A stretch of 64,000 nucleotides of DNA, taken from NCBI GenBank assembly GCA_963921195.1, contig OY992536.1, positions 104,124,778 to 104,188,777 on the forward strand, in the 5' to 3' direction. This DNA is from Pegoplata infirma (Eukaryota > Arthropoda > Insecta > Diptera > Anthomyiidae). The position numbers and the translations under genes are program-made. The notes beneath the pieces were generated by a model. It was not told the DNA's origin, did not search any database, and was given only the letters and a program-made list of their open reading frames with translations. Below, piece by piece: positions 45,551 to 55,208 of this stretch (the first letter of the stretch is position 1; each line of letters starts with the position of its first letter).

Positions 45551-45740
45551 TACGGTAATCAAAACAAATTTTTCTATGTAACATTATTTTTCAAAAAAAC
45601 TACTTGCTCTAAAAAACGAGTGCTTTCGGGGCAATTTCAAACAAAAATAATTGATTCTGGAACGTGAAGAAGAATGGGTGGCAGGGTAATATGATGCGTT
45701 CTGGAACCGAGTATTTGGAACGGAAAATTTTGCTGGGAAA
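45551..45740 (-). repeat. Half of the dispersed repeat split by the 7.7-kb element
   Basis: On the minus strand, GCATCATATTACCCTGCCAC, CTCGTTTTTTAGAGCAAGTA and TTTTGATTACCGTA match 24600-24750. The other half is at 37820-37876 (AACCCAGGAAAATTTCCTAT). Together they give the pre-insertion site of the TA-flanked element. Confidence 0.8.
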
Positions 45741-46935
45741 TCTACAAAATTTGAGTAAGTTCTATTTAATTTTAATTTAAAAAAATTAATTCAACATATG
45801 CGGCATTCCACACCAAATGTCGAGTGAAAAAAAACATATGTACCGTAAACTTCTGAATAGGTTGTATGGATAGCCCTATATATAACTTAGAAAATTGCGT
45901 TTTTGGTTTTTTTAATTTTTCAAAAACTAGGCTTAGGAGGCGTGGTCAAATATTGGAAAAAATGGTCAAATATTTATCACATCACATTAAAATGAAATGC
46001 ACCACAATCTCAAAAATTTACATTCTTATATAGTTTTGTATGGGCTGTCGATTAATTTTTTTCTTGTTTTTTTAGAAAATTTTCAGAACACGTTCTGAAA
46101 TTTTCCGTGATTTAAAAAAGTCAATTTATCAAAAATCCGGCCACTTTTTTATTATTTTTTTATTTTTTTTGAAAAAAAAAAATATCAAAACGTTTTTTTC
46201 GAGAAAATCGCATTTGAATTTTAAATTTCATTACAATTTAGTAATTTGCTTGTATTTTCTTGTTTCAACAGAGCGTATGAGTAATATTTATGCAATTAAT
46301 AATACTCATTCGCAACGTTAAAACAAGAAAATACAAGCAAATTACAAAATTGTTATGACAATTAAAATTCAAATGCTATTTTCTCGAAAAAACAAAAAAC
46401 GCATTTCTGAATATTTTTGTGTGGATGGACAAACATCTAAACTTGTAAAAAAATTTAAAAAAAAAAGGTAGCCGGATTTTTGGTAAATTGACTTTTTTAA
46501 AAAATGAAAATTTCAGAGCGGGTTCTGAAAATTAAAAAAAAAAAAAATTAATCAATAGCCCATACAAAACTATATAAGGATGTAAATTTTTTAAATTGTG
46601 GGCGTAGGTATGTTTTAAAAAAATGTTGTAGGGTAAAAATAAATGGAGGTCGGTCTCACTAATGACCCCTCTCGGACGCACCATTGGACCGGTAGAAGCT
46701 GATTAAATAAAACAAATTTACAAAAAATAAAAAAAATTGTAGGGGGACCGCCTGAACAATTAGAGCTAGAGGGTAGGTCTGTTCAGAGAAAATGTTTGGA
46801 CTAACAAGTAGAAAAATTAAATTCGACTTGGTCGAGTCTATGAATACCCTCCACAATGTTATCTGATAGTAATTTTCTAAAAAAATTGCATTACAAATTT
46901 TTATTAGAAATATATTATTTTGAGTAAAACTTTTT

Positions 46936-47738
46936 GGTACTGCGCAATAACTCCCAAATGAAATAACTCCCAAAAAATAAATGAAACAACTCCCAAAAAT
47001 TTTACATACGATTTGGGACTTATTTCATTATGAAATTAGTCCCAGTGAAGTGGGACTTATTGCACAAATTTTGTTGGGATTTATTTCATTATGAAATAAC
47101 TTCCAAATGAAAAAAACCCCAACAAAAACAGATTGGGAGTTATTTCATTTCTTGTTAAACATTGGGAGTTATTTCATCAATGGTGGGACTTATTTCATTT
47201 TAAATAAAATCAATATACACCTCTGTGCAATTGTTTTTTTTTTTTTTTGCTTAAAATTTTTTCTGCGTAGTCGGCCTTCGGCCGGGCTTAGGGATTACAA
47301 AATCCATGCATTAAACCCACCCTCTCCGCAAAGTAAAGTTTTCTAGGGTAGCAGGCCTCTACGCTATAAAATTTGCCTCAAAAAGGCCTGATAACCCAAA
47401 TAGCTTTGGTTTGCAGAGAGGGTGGGTTTAATGCATGGAGTATGTAATCCCTAAGCCCGGCCGAAGGCCGGCTACGCAGAAAACCTTTATTACAAAAAAA
47501 AACAATGGGAACTTATTTCATTTTCTTTGGCACTAATTTCATTGGGAGTTCTTTCATTTTTTTTGGGAGTTATTATTTTGATTTTAAATAACTCCCAAAT
47601 ATTGGGACATATTTCATTTTTTCTTTGGGAGTTATTTCATTTTTTAAAGTTTGGAGTTAATTCATTTTTCTTGGAACTTGTTTCATTGGGAATTATTTCA
47701 TTGGGACTTATTTCATTTGGGAGTTATTGCGCAGTACC
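46936..47738. mobile_element. TIR element with a 9-bp TSD, GGGAGTTATTTCATT repeats
   Basis: The ends GGTACTGCGCAATAACTCCC and GGGAGTTATTGCGCAGTACC are perfect inverted copies. AAACTTTTT flanks it (46927-46935 and 47739-47747); no other TSD length fits. A 9-bp TSD points to a Mutator-like (MULE) origin. Both halves are built from about fifteen GGGAGTTATTTCATT or GGGACTTATTTCATT units, pointing rightwards in the right half and mostly inverted in the left, all variants of the TIR. A GC-rich palindromic MITE sits in the middle. Confidence 0.85.
47259..47483. mobile_element. GC-rich palindromic MITE, 225 bp
   Basis: The ends TTTTCTGCGTAG and CTACGCAGAAAA are inverted. The arms extend about 70 bp each through CGGCCTTCGGCCGGGCTTAG, GATTACA, CATGCATTAAACCCACCC and its complement. 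CGGCC-TTC-GGCCG forms its own hairpin in each arm. The loop is about 85 bp. G+C is far above the surroundings. No TSD found and superfamily unknown. Confidence 0.8.
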
Positions 47739-49460
47739 AAACTTTTTTAATCAATCAAATTTTTTTGAGAGTGTAAAATTTTTTTGACTGTCAACGTTTT
47801 TTTGAGTGTGAATTTCATTAAAAAAAAAATAATTAAATGAAAAATTAAAAAAAAAATAAATTTTTTTTTTTAGTGTAAAATTTTTTTGAGTGCAAATATT
47901 TTTTTTTTAGAGTACTATTTGTTTGAGTAACAAAATTACTTTGTAAAATATTTTTGTTGTTTTATACCTATACGTATATGTTTAAAAAAATATTTCACAT
48001 ATTTCCCTCATTTTATTTTACCATCCTCGTCTTTAAAAATCAAAAACAAACTAATATTTGATTTTTTTCCAAAAATACTTACTATACACCGTTACATACA
48101 GTTAAAAAAACAATAACAAATATTTACTTGTCTAACAACTAAACTGCACCCCACGGCAGGAAAATAAACAACAACAAGTTTAAAAAAAACTGGTATTTCA
48201 CCATGCTTTTAAAACTTGTTTAACGAGTTTTCAACAGTTTAAGGTGAAAAAATCTGAAATTCCGAGCCTTGCTTATAACTTTTGAACCACTGAACCGATT
48301 TTGCTGAAATTCAAAACCAAATAGACTTGGGGAACGACAAACATATGTATCACGTTTCAGCACCCTCAGAATTGTCTTTCGAAAGTTAGAGTGGTTTTAA
48401 TCTCCTAAGTTCACAAAATTCCCTTGCCGAAATTTACACTTTTGCTCATAACTTTTGAACCACTGGACCGATTTGGCTGGATTGCAATACCAACCTGACC
48501 CGGTAAATTCCGAACATATATGCCAAACTTCAGGAGTCTCCATAAAGTCTTTCAAAAGTTAGCGTGTTTTCAACGGACAGACAGACAGACAGACGGACGG
48601 ACGGACGGACATCGCTAGATCGACTTAAAATCGATCAAGGATCATGAATATATATACTTTATGGGGTCCTAGACCAATATTTCGATGTGTTACAAGCGGA
48701 ATGACAAACTTATATATACCCTCTATCACTAGAGTGGAGGGTATAAAAAAATGTTGTGAGTCGGTCATACATTTTGTTGCTCTAAGGGCACTATTAGGGC
48801 AGTTAGAGCAGTTGGAGCTAATTTTAAAAAATTTCGTTTTGTGTGGGAGCCCCCTTAGAAATTGGAGATGGGGTATAAGTGTGTTCCAAAGAAATTTTAA
48901 GACGTAAAAATAAATGGGGGTCGGTCTTATAAATGACCCCTATAGGACGCACCATTGGAGCAGTAGAAATGATTTTAAGATAGGAAAATTACAATAAATT
49001 TTTTTCAAAAAATTTTAAAAAATAGTAGTAGTACTAATCGTTATCCCAAATGAGATATTAAAAATGAGATTTAAATTTTAAAACTTGAAAATCGCATACT
49101 AGAGCGCTTTTAAGAATTTTTTTGGGGGTTTTTTTTTTTAAAGTACGTAAAAACTAAAAATTTTGAAAAAAAAATTGAAATTTGGACCGTTATTAAAGAA
49201 GTTATGAGTAAAAGAAGTTTGAATAATGGAACAAACTACCAATTTTTAAAAATTCGATATCTTTTGAACGGGTCATCAAAAAAAATGAAAATTTACCACG
49301 AAAGAGTTTTCGAAGGGTACTAAAAACTGTAAACAAATTGGAAAAGTCTAAAAAAAAAAAATCAAAGTGTCCGATTTGACATGGAATGCCCCATATATAC
49401 TTTATGGGGTCCTCGAATAATATTTCTAGGTGTTACAAACGGAATGACAATCTTATATAT

Positions 49461-50520
49461 GAGGCATTCCTCACCAAATGTCCCGCTACAGAAAAACATG
49501 TGTCCCGTAAATTTCTGAATAGGTTGTTTGGATAGCCCTATATGGAACTAAGAAAATTTCGTTTTTGGTTTTTCAAACTTTCAAAAACTAGACTTAGGAG
49601 GTGTGGTCAAATATTGAAAAAATTGTAAAACTTATGGCAAGTTGCCTTGATTAAATATTTATCACATTAAAACGGAATGCACCATAATCTCAAAAATTTA
49701 CATTCTTATATATTTTTGTATGGGCTATCGATTAAAATTTTTTTTTTTTAATTTTCAGAACTCGTTTAAAAATTTTCCACTTTTAAAAAAAGTCAATTTA
49801 TCAAAAATCATGCCACTTTTTTTAATTTTTTTTTTTTAAGTTTAGATGTTTGTCCATCCACACAAAAAAAATCAGACACGCGTTATTCTTTTTTTTTTCG
49901 AGAAAATCGCATTTGAATTTTAAATTTCATAACAATTTTGTAATTTGCTTGTATTTTCTTGATTTAACTTTGCGAATGAGTATTATTAACTGCATAAATA
50001 TTACTCATACGCTCTGTTGAAACAAGAAAATTCAAGCAAATTACTAAATTGTTATGAAATTTAAAATTCAAATGCGTTTTCTCGACAAAAACGAATAACG
50101 TGTTTCTGATTTTTTTGTGTGGATGGATACACATCTAAACTTAAAAAAAAAAAAATTAAAAAAAGAGTGGCCGGATTTTAGATAAATTGACTTTTTTACT
50201 AAGTGGAAAATTTCAGAACGGGCTCGGAAAATTTTTCAAAAAAAAAAAAATTTAGTCGATAGCCCATACATATATAAGAGTGTGAATTTTTGAGATTGAG
50301 GTGCATTCCATTTTAATGTGATAAATATTTAATCAAGGCAATTCGCCACAAATTTGACCATTTTTTCAATATTTGACCACGCCTCCTAAGCTTAGTTTTT
50401 GAACATTTTAAAACCAAAAAACGCAATTTTCTAAGTTCAATATAGTGCTATCCAAACAACCTATTCAGAAGTTTACGGAACACATGTTTTTTTCGCTGGT
50501 CATTTGGTGTGGAATGCCTC
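49461..50520. mobile_element. GAGGCATTCC-family foldback, 1.06 kb
   Basis: A near-complete palindrome with ends GAGGCATTCCTCACCAAATG and CATTTGGTGTGGAATGCCTC and a centre near 49990. ATAT is duplicated (49457-49460 and 50521-50524). Removing the element and one ATAT restores the HINE order CTTATATATACCCTC. No ORF. The 4-bp AT-rich TSD is shared with the copies at 45800 and 54097. Confidence 0.92.
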
Positions 50521-50530
50521 ATATACCCTC

Positions 50531-51344
50531 ACTCAAAATATTTTGTAGGCAAAAACAAATGAAAAACACACTTAAAACCAGTGAATAAACAATTGAAAAC
50601 CATTCCAGTAATTATTCATTTGTTTTAACAAACATCAACATTTATTTTTTACTGTTGACAAAATTTTCTAAAATAAATAACATTAAACATTAAAAAATTA
50701 CGTTTTTTCACTCTTTTTTACCAACAAATTCGAAAAAAAATAACCAACGAAAACATTAAAAATTTATGATAGTTCTGTTATTTTTACCAACAAATTTCAA
50801 AAAAATAACCTACGAAAACAATAAAAATTAATGATTTCGTAGGTAATTTTTTACAATTTTTTATTGAAATATTTTTTAAAAATTTTTTATAAAATTTTTG
50901 GGGAATCGATCCCGCAACCAACTTCATTCTGGCCAGACACTCTACCCATCGTGCCAAAGTCACTTGATACAAACATGTTTTTATATTTCTATAAATAATT
51001 TTTTGATTTTTTTTTTTTCTACAAAAAAATAACTGACTTGTGTAGGTAAAAACTAATGATATTTCATTAAAAAATACCAACAATTAAAAAAAAAATTATT
51101 TACACAAATCATTAAAAATCAAACGAATAATTAGTAGTTTTTACTTACAGAACAAAAATAAATGACTTTAAAAATTAAATGTTAATGAAAGTCTTTATTT
51201 TTTAGTGTGTTATTTTTGAAACAAAGGACTGAAATAGTCATTAATAAAAACTGAACATCAAACAAATGTTTTTTCTTTTAAAAACGACTAAACGGAAAAC
51301 TTTTTAAATAAACTACAAACAGTTAATGACATAATTTTTTGAGT
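50531..51344. mobile_element. Insertion with ACTCAAAA ends and a tRNA-like segment
   Basis: ACTCAAAATATTTTGT on the left is matched by the inverted TAATTTTTTGAGT on the right. CTC beside both ends may be a short TSD within the HINE. The interior repeats TTTACCAACAAATT-CAAAAAAATAACC (50718 and 50786). On the minus strand, 50885-50955 has GGCACGATGGGTAGAGTGTC and GCGGGATCGATTCCCC, an A/B-box-like pair. Classification uncertain. Confidence 0.5.
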
Positions 51345-51389
51345 GCTCTAGCACTAGAGTGGAGAGTATAAAAGAGAGCAAAAAAAGTA

Positions 51390-51504
51390 AAGGAACAAAT
51401 TTAATTTTAACAATTAATTATATTAATTAAACATTTAATTGATATTAAATAAAAAAACAATTAAAGTTTTAATTAAAGTAAAATATACGATATTATTTTC
51501 TGTG
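51390..51504. repeat. AT-rich element end (CACAGAAAATAATATCG)
   Basis: AATTAATTATATTAATTAAA and ATATACGATATTATTTTCTG, followed by TGTA, match 58135-58300. The outer end, read inward, is CACAGAAAATAATATCG next to TA, so this may be a TA-flanked MITE end. Confidence 0.55.
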
Positions 51505-51639
51505 TAATTGACTTACTTTAGTAAATCATTTAACTTGTTTATTTATATTTTTAAATTTTCGGGACTCTCGCACAAATTTTCTGGGAATGCGGAAAAATTA
51601 AATACTACAAAATTCTCGGGAATCCTTGGACGAGAAATA

Positions 51640-53340
51640 CCGGGATGCATTCTTTATTGTAAATGCATTCAGCAAGGCAGAATTTAGCTTTTTATATTAT
51701 CCCGCATTTTGTTTGGGGGATAAAAGTCAGTGGCAACTCTATTTTGTATGGGCATAAACAAACTAAACTAAAAAATCTAAAAGAGGACCAAAATCAACAC
51801 GAACAACAAATATACAATGTATAACACAGCCAGCAATACTGATGATGATGATGATGATGACTACTACGAAGCGACAGTAAGGCAATATTAATAACAGCAA
51901 CAACAAAAGCAGCAACAATCCAATACAGTTGAAGGCGGCACTCATAAAGAATACGAAAAAAAAGTTAGCAAAAGATACGCAAAACATTTTTTTTTTTCAA
52001 TGAGTATGCATTTTTTTCTACAAAAAATGAAAAAAATTCTAAAAGGGGGGCTTACAAAAAAAATCTAAGAAAAATCTGAAAAAAGGGGGAGGCAATAATA
52101 GAAAGAAAAAAATTGAGAGTTTAAAGAGAGAAAAAAAATTCTAAAAAAAATGCACACATATAAACAAAGGGGGCAAAGGAAATACAAGAGTAAATTTGTG
52201 GGGAGGTGAAAAAAATCCACAACACTTTAAAAAAGGAAAGGGAAATTCAAAGGAGTTTTTGGGGGAAAGAGTAGCTGTTAAAATAGGAAAAGGAAGTTAA
52301 AGAAGGGGAAGAGGAAGAACAAGTAAGCAAAAGTAAAGGATTGTTAAGACATATAGAATATGACCAGTATTTTTATTTTAAAGGAAAAAAAAATATAGAT
52401 AATTTTTTTTTTTTGTAAAGAATTTTTTGGAAGGAGAATAAAAAATATAGAGAATTTAAAAAAAAAATAACGTTTAGAGAGAGGTGGGTGGGAGAAGGGA
52501 GTATGTGGTAAAAGGTGAGGTAGATAATGGCAGGTGAAGAGAATATTTAATGTGTTGTTTTGGTTTGAAACACGTGAATTACAAATAAATGTAAAAAAAT
52601 AACAAATATTTATAAACAACAACAAATTCCCACAAGTCTAGTATGTGTAATGATAATGCTATTCCACTGCTGCTAATAATAATGATGATGATGATGTTGC
52701 TGGCAACGACGCCACGGATGATAATGATGATGAAACAAAACAAAGCACGTGCGAGTATGCGTTTGTTACAACAACAACACTAAAGGACGGTCAACATTTA
52801 TATATAAAAAAAAAAATAAATTTTATATTGAAAAAAAAAGTAAAATAAAACTAAAACGCGCAATTCTGTCTATGAAAAAAGGGAAAAAAAAATTTTTTTT
52901 TGGTTTGTTTTATATCCGCTTTGTTCAAATGAATGAAACAAAAAAAAAAATTCAACACGGTTAGACATGAAGTGTTTTGTCCTGCACAAAAAAAAAAATA
53001 AAAACAAATCATTGTACCACTACAAACACATACAAACAAAAGGGGAAAGGTGTTAAAGTATAAATAACATAACAGAAGGACGAAAAGGATGTTGGAAAAA
53101 ATTTGTTTACTGTTTTTCTGACTTTTTTTTTTTTTTTTGATGAATATTTTTTTTTTGCATTAAGCCTGTTTAACAAAATACAGCTCATCATCATTGTATA
53201 GACTGATGATGAGGAAAGTTAAATAATGCTCCAAAAAAAGCAAAAAAAAATTAGAGAGTAATGTTGGGTGTTGCAGGAGGAGGTGGGTGTTATGGAAAGT
53301 AGTGCATCATATACATAAATTGTAGCTTGTACATACTTTT
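51640..53340. other. Purine-rich, microsatellite-bearing island, no gene found
   Basis: ATG/GATGAT runs at 51838-51860 and 52676-52700; an A+G-rich plus strand from about 52015 to 52520 (GGGGG, GGAGG, AAAGG words with few C or T); ACAACAACAAC near 52768. No TE ends and no recognisable ORF. Minus-strand Leu/Ile-rich frames come from trinucleotide runs. Candidate host intronic or intergenic DNA. Confidence 0.5.
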
Positions 53341-54092
53341 CTATTTTTTTCCATCTATTTTTTGTTTTTTAATTGTATGAGGCGTAAGTTTGTGCTGTGA
53401 ATGTTGGCAGAAAAAAAGAAATGTTGCATGAATGGCATAAAAAGCAATGGAAAAAATTCTAAAAAAACAAGTATAGGATTTTTTTGTAGTTAATATTACC
53501 CCATAGGAAATTTTGGGAAACATAACAACAATTTTAAATTCGACAAACATAAACGAAAAGCTACACAGAAAAAAATAAAAAAAATCAACTAAAAAAATCG
53601 AAGATTTAATTAAAAAGTCATTTAAATCTGCACCAATCACTAAAATTTGCATATAAATATTTGTATGTCATTACTTAAAAATAAATGGATATTTATTTCA
53701 TTAAAAACTTAATACTATTAATTAAAAATTTTAATTGAAATTTAAAAAAAAATAAATATAATTTTAATTTTATTAAATAAAAATTTAATTAAAAAAAAAT
53801 TTGAAATCCAATTAAAATTTTTGATTGTATAAATTAAAAAAAATTAATTACAAATAATATTTTTTTTTTTGAATAAATAATTAAAAAAAAACATTATTTT
53901 AAATAAAATAGTATGAAAAAATGTTTCTTTAAACTTTTCCAAATATATTTATGCCGTAAAGACAAAGTCAGTGAGACAATTTCTAAAGTTTATTATAAAC
54001 CGTTTATATACATGTACATAAAACTATAAACAAACTGAGAATTCAACAAACTACATGAGAAATAAAAAAAACTTTGAACAAAATGTTCATAC
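53341..54092. other. AT-rich stretch
   Basis: 53550-53900 contains CTACACAGAAAAAAATAAAA followed by runs of AATTAAAA, similar to the AT-rich element ends at 51390 and 58135. The rest is low complexity without recognised features. Confidence 0.4.
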
Positions 54093-54096
54093 TTAT

Positions 54097-55085
54097 GAGG
54101 AATTCCACACCAAATGTCCTGCTACAGAAAAACATGTGTCCCGAAAATTTCTGAATAGGTTGTTTGGATAGCCCTATATGGAACTAAGAAAATTGCGTTT
54201 TTGGTTTTTCAAATTTTCAAAAACTGGGCTTAGGAGGCGTGGTCAAATATTGGAAAAATGGTAAAATTTGTGGCGAGTTGCCTTGATTAAATATTTATCA
54301 CATTAAAACGGAATGCACCACAATCTCAAAAATTTACATTCTTATATAGTTTTGTATGGGTTATCGACTAAAATTTTTTTAGGAAAGTTTTCAGAACCCG
54401 TTCTGAAATTTTCCATTTTTTTAAAAAATTCAATTTATCAAAAATCCGGCCACTTTTTTTTAATTTTTGTTTTTTTTAAGTTTAGATGTTTGTCCATCCA
54501 CACAAAAAAATTCAGAAACACGTTCTTCGTTTTTTTCGAGAAAATCGCATTTGAATTTTAAATTTCATAACAATTTTGTAATTTGATTGTATTTTTTTTG
54601 TTTTAACGTTGCGAATGAGTAATATAAATTGCATAAATATTTCTCATACGCTCTGTTGCAACAAGAAAATACATTCAAATTACAAAATTGTTATGAAATT
54701 TAAAATTCAAATGCGATTTTCTGGAAAAAAAAAGAAGAACGTGTTTCTGAATTTTTTTGTGTGGATGGACAAACATCTAAACTTTAAAAAAAACATTAAA
54801 AAAAAAAGTGGCCGGAAAAAAAAATTTATCGATAACCCATACAAAAAATTTTTGAGATTGTGGTGTATTCCGTTTTAATGTGATAGATATTTAATCAAGG
54901 CAACTCGCCACAAATTTGACCATTTTTCCAATATTTGACCACGCCCCCTAAGCCCAATTTTTTGAAAATTTGAAAAACCAAAAACGCAATTTTCTTAGTA
55001 CCATATAGGGCTATCCAAACAACCTATTCAGCAATTTACGGGACACATGTTTTTCTGTAGCGAGACATTTGGTGTGGAATGCCCC
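54097..55085. mobile_element. GAGGCATTCC-family foldback, 0.99 kb
   Basis: The ends GAGGAATTCCACACCAAATG and CATTTGGTGTGGAATGCCCC, with TTAT duplicated (54093-54096 and 55086-55089). Palindrome centre near 54620. The landmarks GGGCTTAGGAGGCGTGGTCA and TAAATATTTATCACATTAAA are mirrored. The right arm has lost about 70 bp near 54820. Confidence 0.92.
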
Positions 55086-55208
55086 TTATGTATTTGTTTT
55101 TGTGTGTAGAACCGTGCAAGAAAAAACCATATACTCGCACATATACGGAAAACAAAACAAAAAAAATAAAAATAAACTGGTGAAGCTAAAATTTTTATTA
55201 AACAATTA

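Larger units (their letters stand above)
46803..48755 (-). mobile_element. HINE, minus strand, split by a MITE
   Basis: The 3' end is at the left: AACAAGTAGAAAAATTAAAT, the hairpin region TTCGACTTGGTCGAGT and ATACCCTCCACAATG. Core repeats of AAATTTTTTTGAGTG type lie at 47760-47930. Towards the right, CTTTCAAAAGTTAGCGTGTT, a minus-strand (GTCY)n at 48576-48612, GGGGTCCTAGACCAATATTT and the 5' end CACTAGAGTGGAGGGTATA follow. Excluding the MITE at 46936-47738 the element is about 1.15 kb. Confidence 0.87.
45800..49392. mobile_element. GAGGCATTCC-family foldback, long nested copy
   Basis: The left end GCGGCATTCCACACCAAATG and the right end CATGGAATGCCCC are inverted, with ATAT on both sides (45796-45799 and 49393-49396). 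45820-46600 is a palindrome with the GTACCGTAAACTTCTGAAT, ACTAGGCTTAGGAGGCGTGG and TTTGCTTGTATTTTCTTG landmarks of the family. The right part contains GGTCGGTCT-A-TAATGACCCCT twice in direct orientation (46650 and 48920), separated by a HINE. 48900-49390 carries sequence not seen in the 1-kb copies, so this may be a longer family member. Confidence 0.7.
49396..51372 (-). mobile_element. HINE fragment, minus strand, split twice
   Basis: Three pieces read as one HINE 5' block: TATACTTTATGGGGTCCTCG to GGAATGACAATCTTATATAT (49396-49460), ATATACCCTC (50521-50530) and TAGCACTAGAGTGGAGAGTA (51349-51370). Compare the unbroken order at 48650-48755. The gaps are the elements at 49461-50520 and 50531-51344. 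Confidence 0.8.

Noticed and set aside
51763..51987. Leu/Ile-rich membrane-like minus-strand frame
   Set aside because: It reads through ATG and CAA/CAG trinucleotide runs; the hydrophobic stretch is a microsatellite product.
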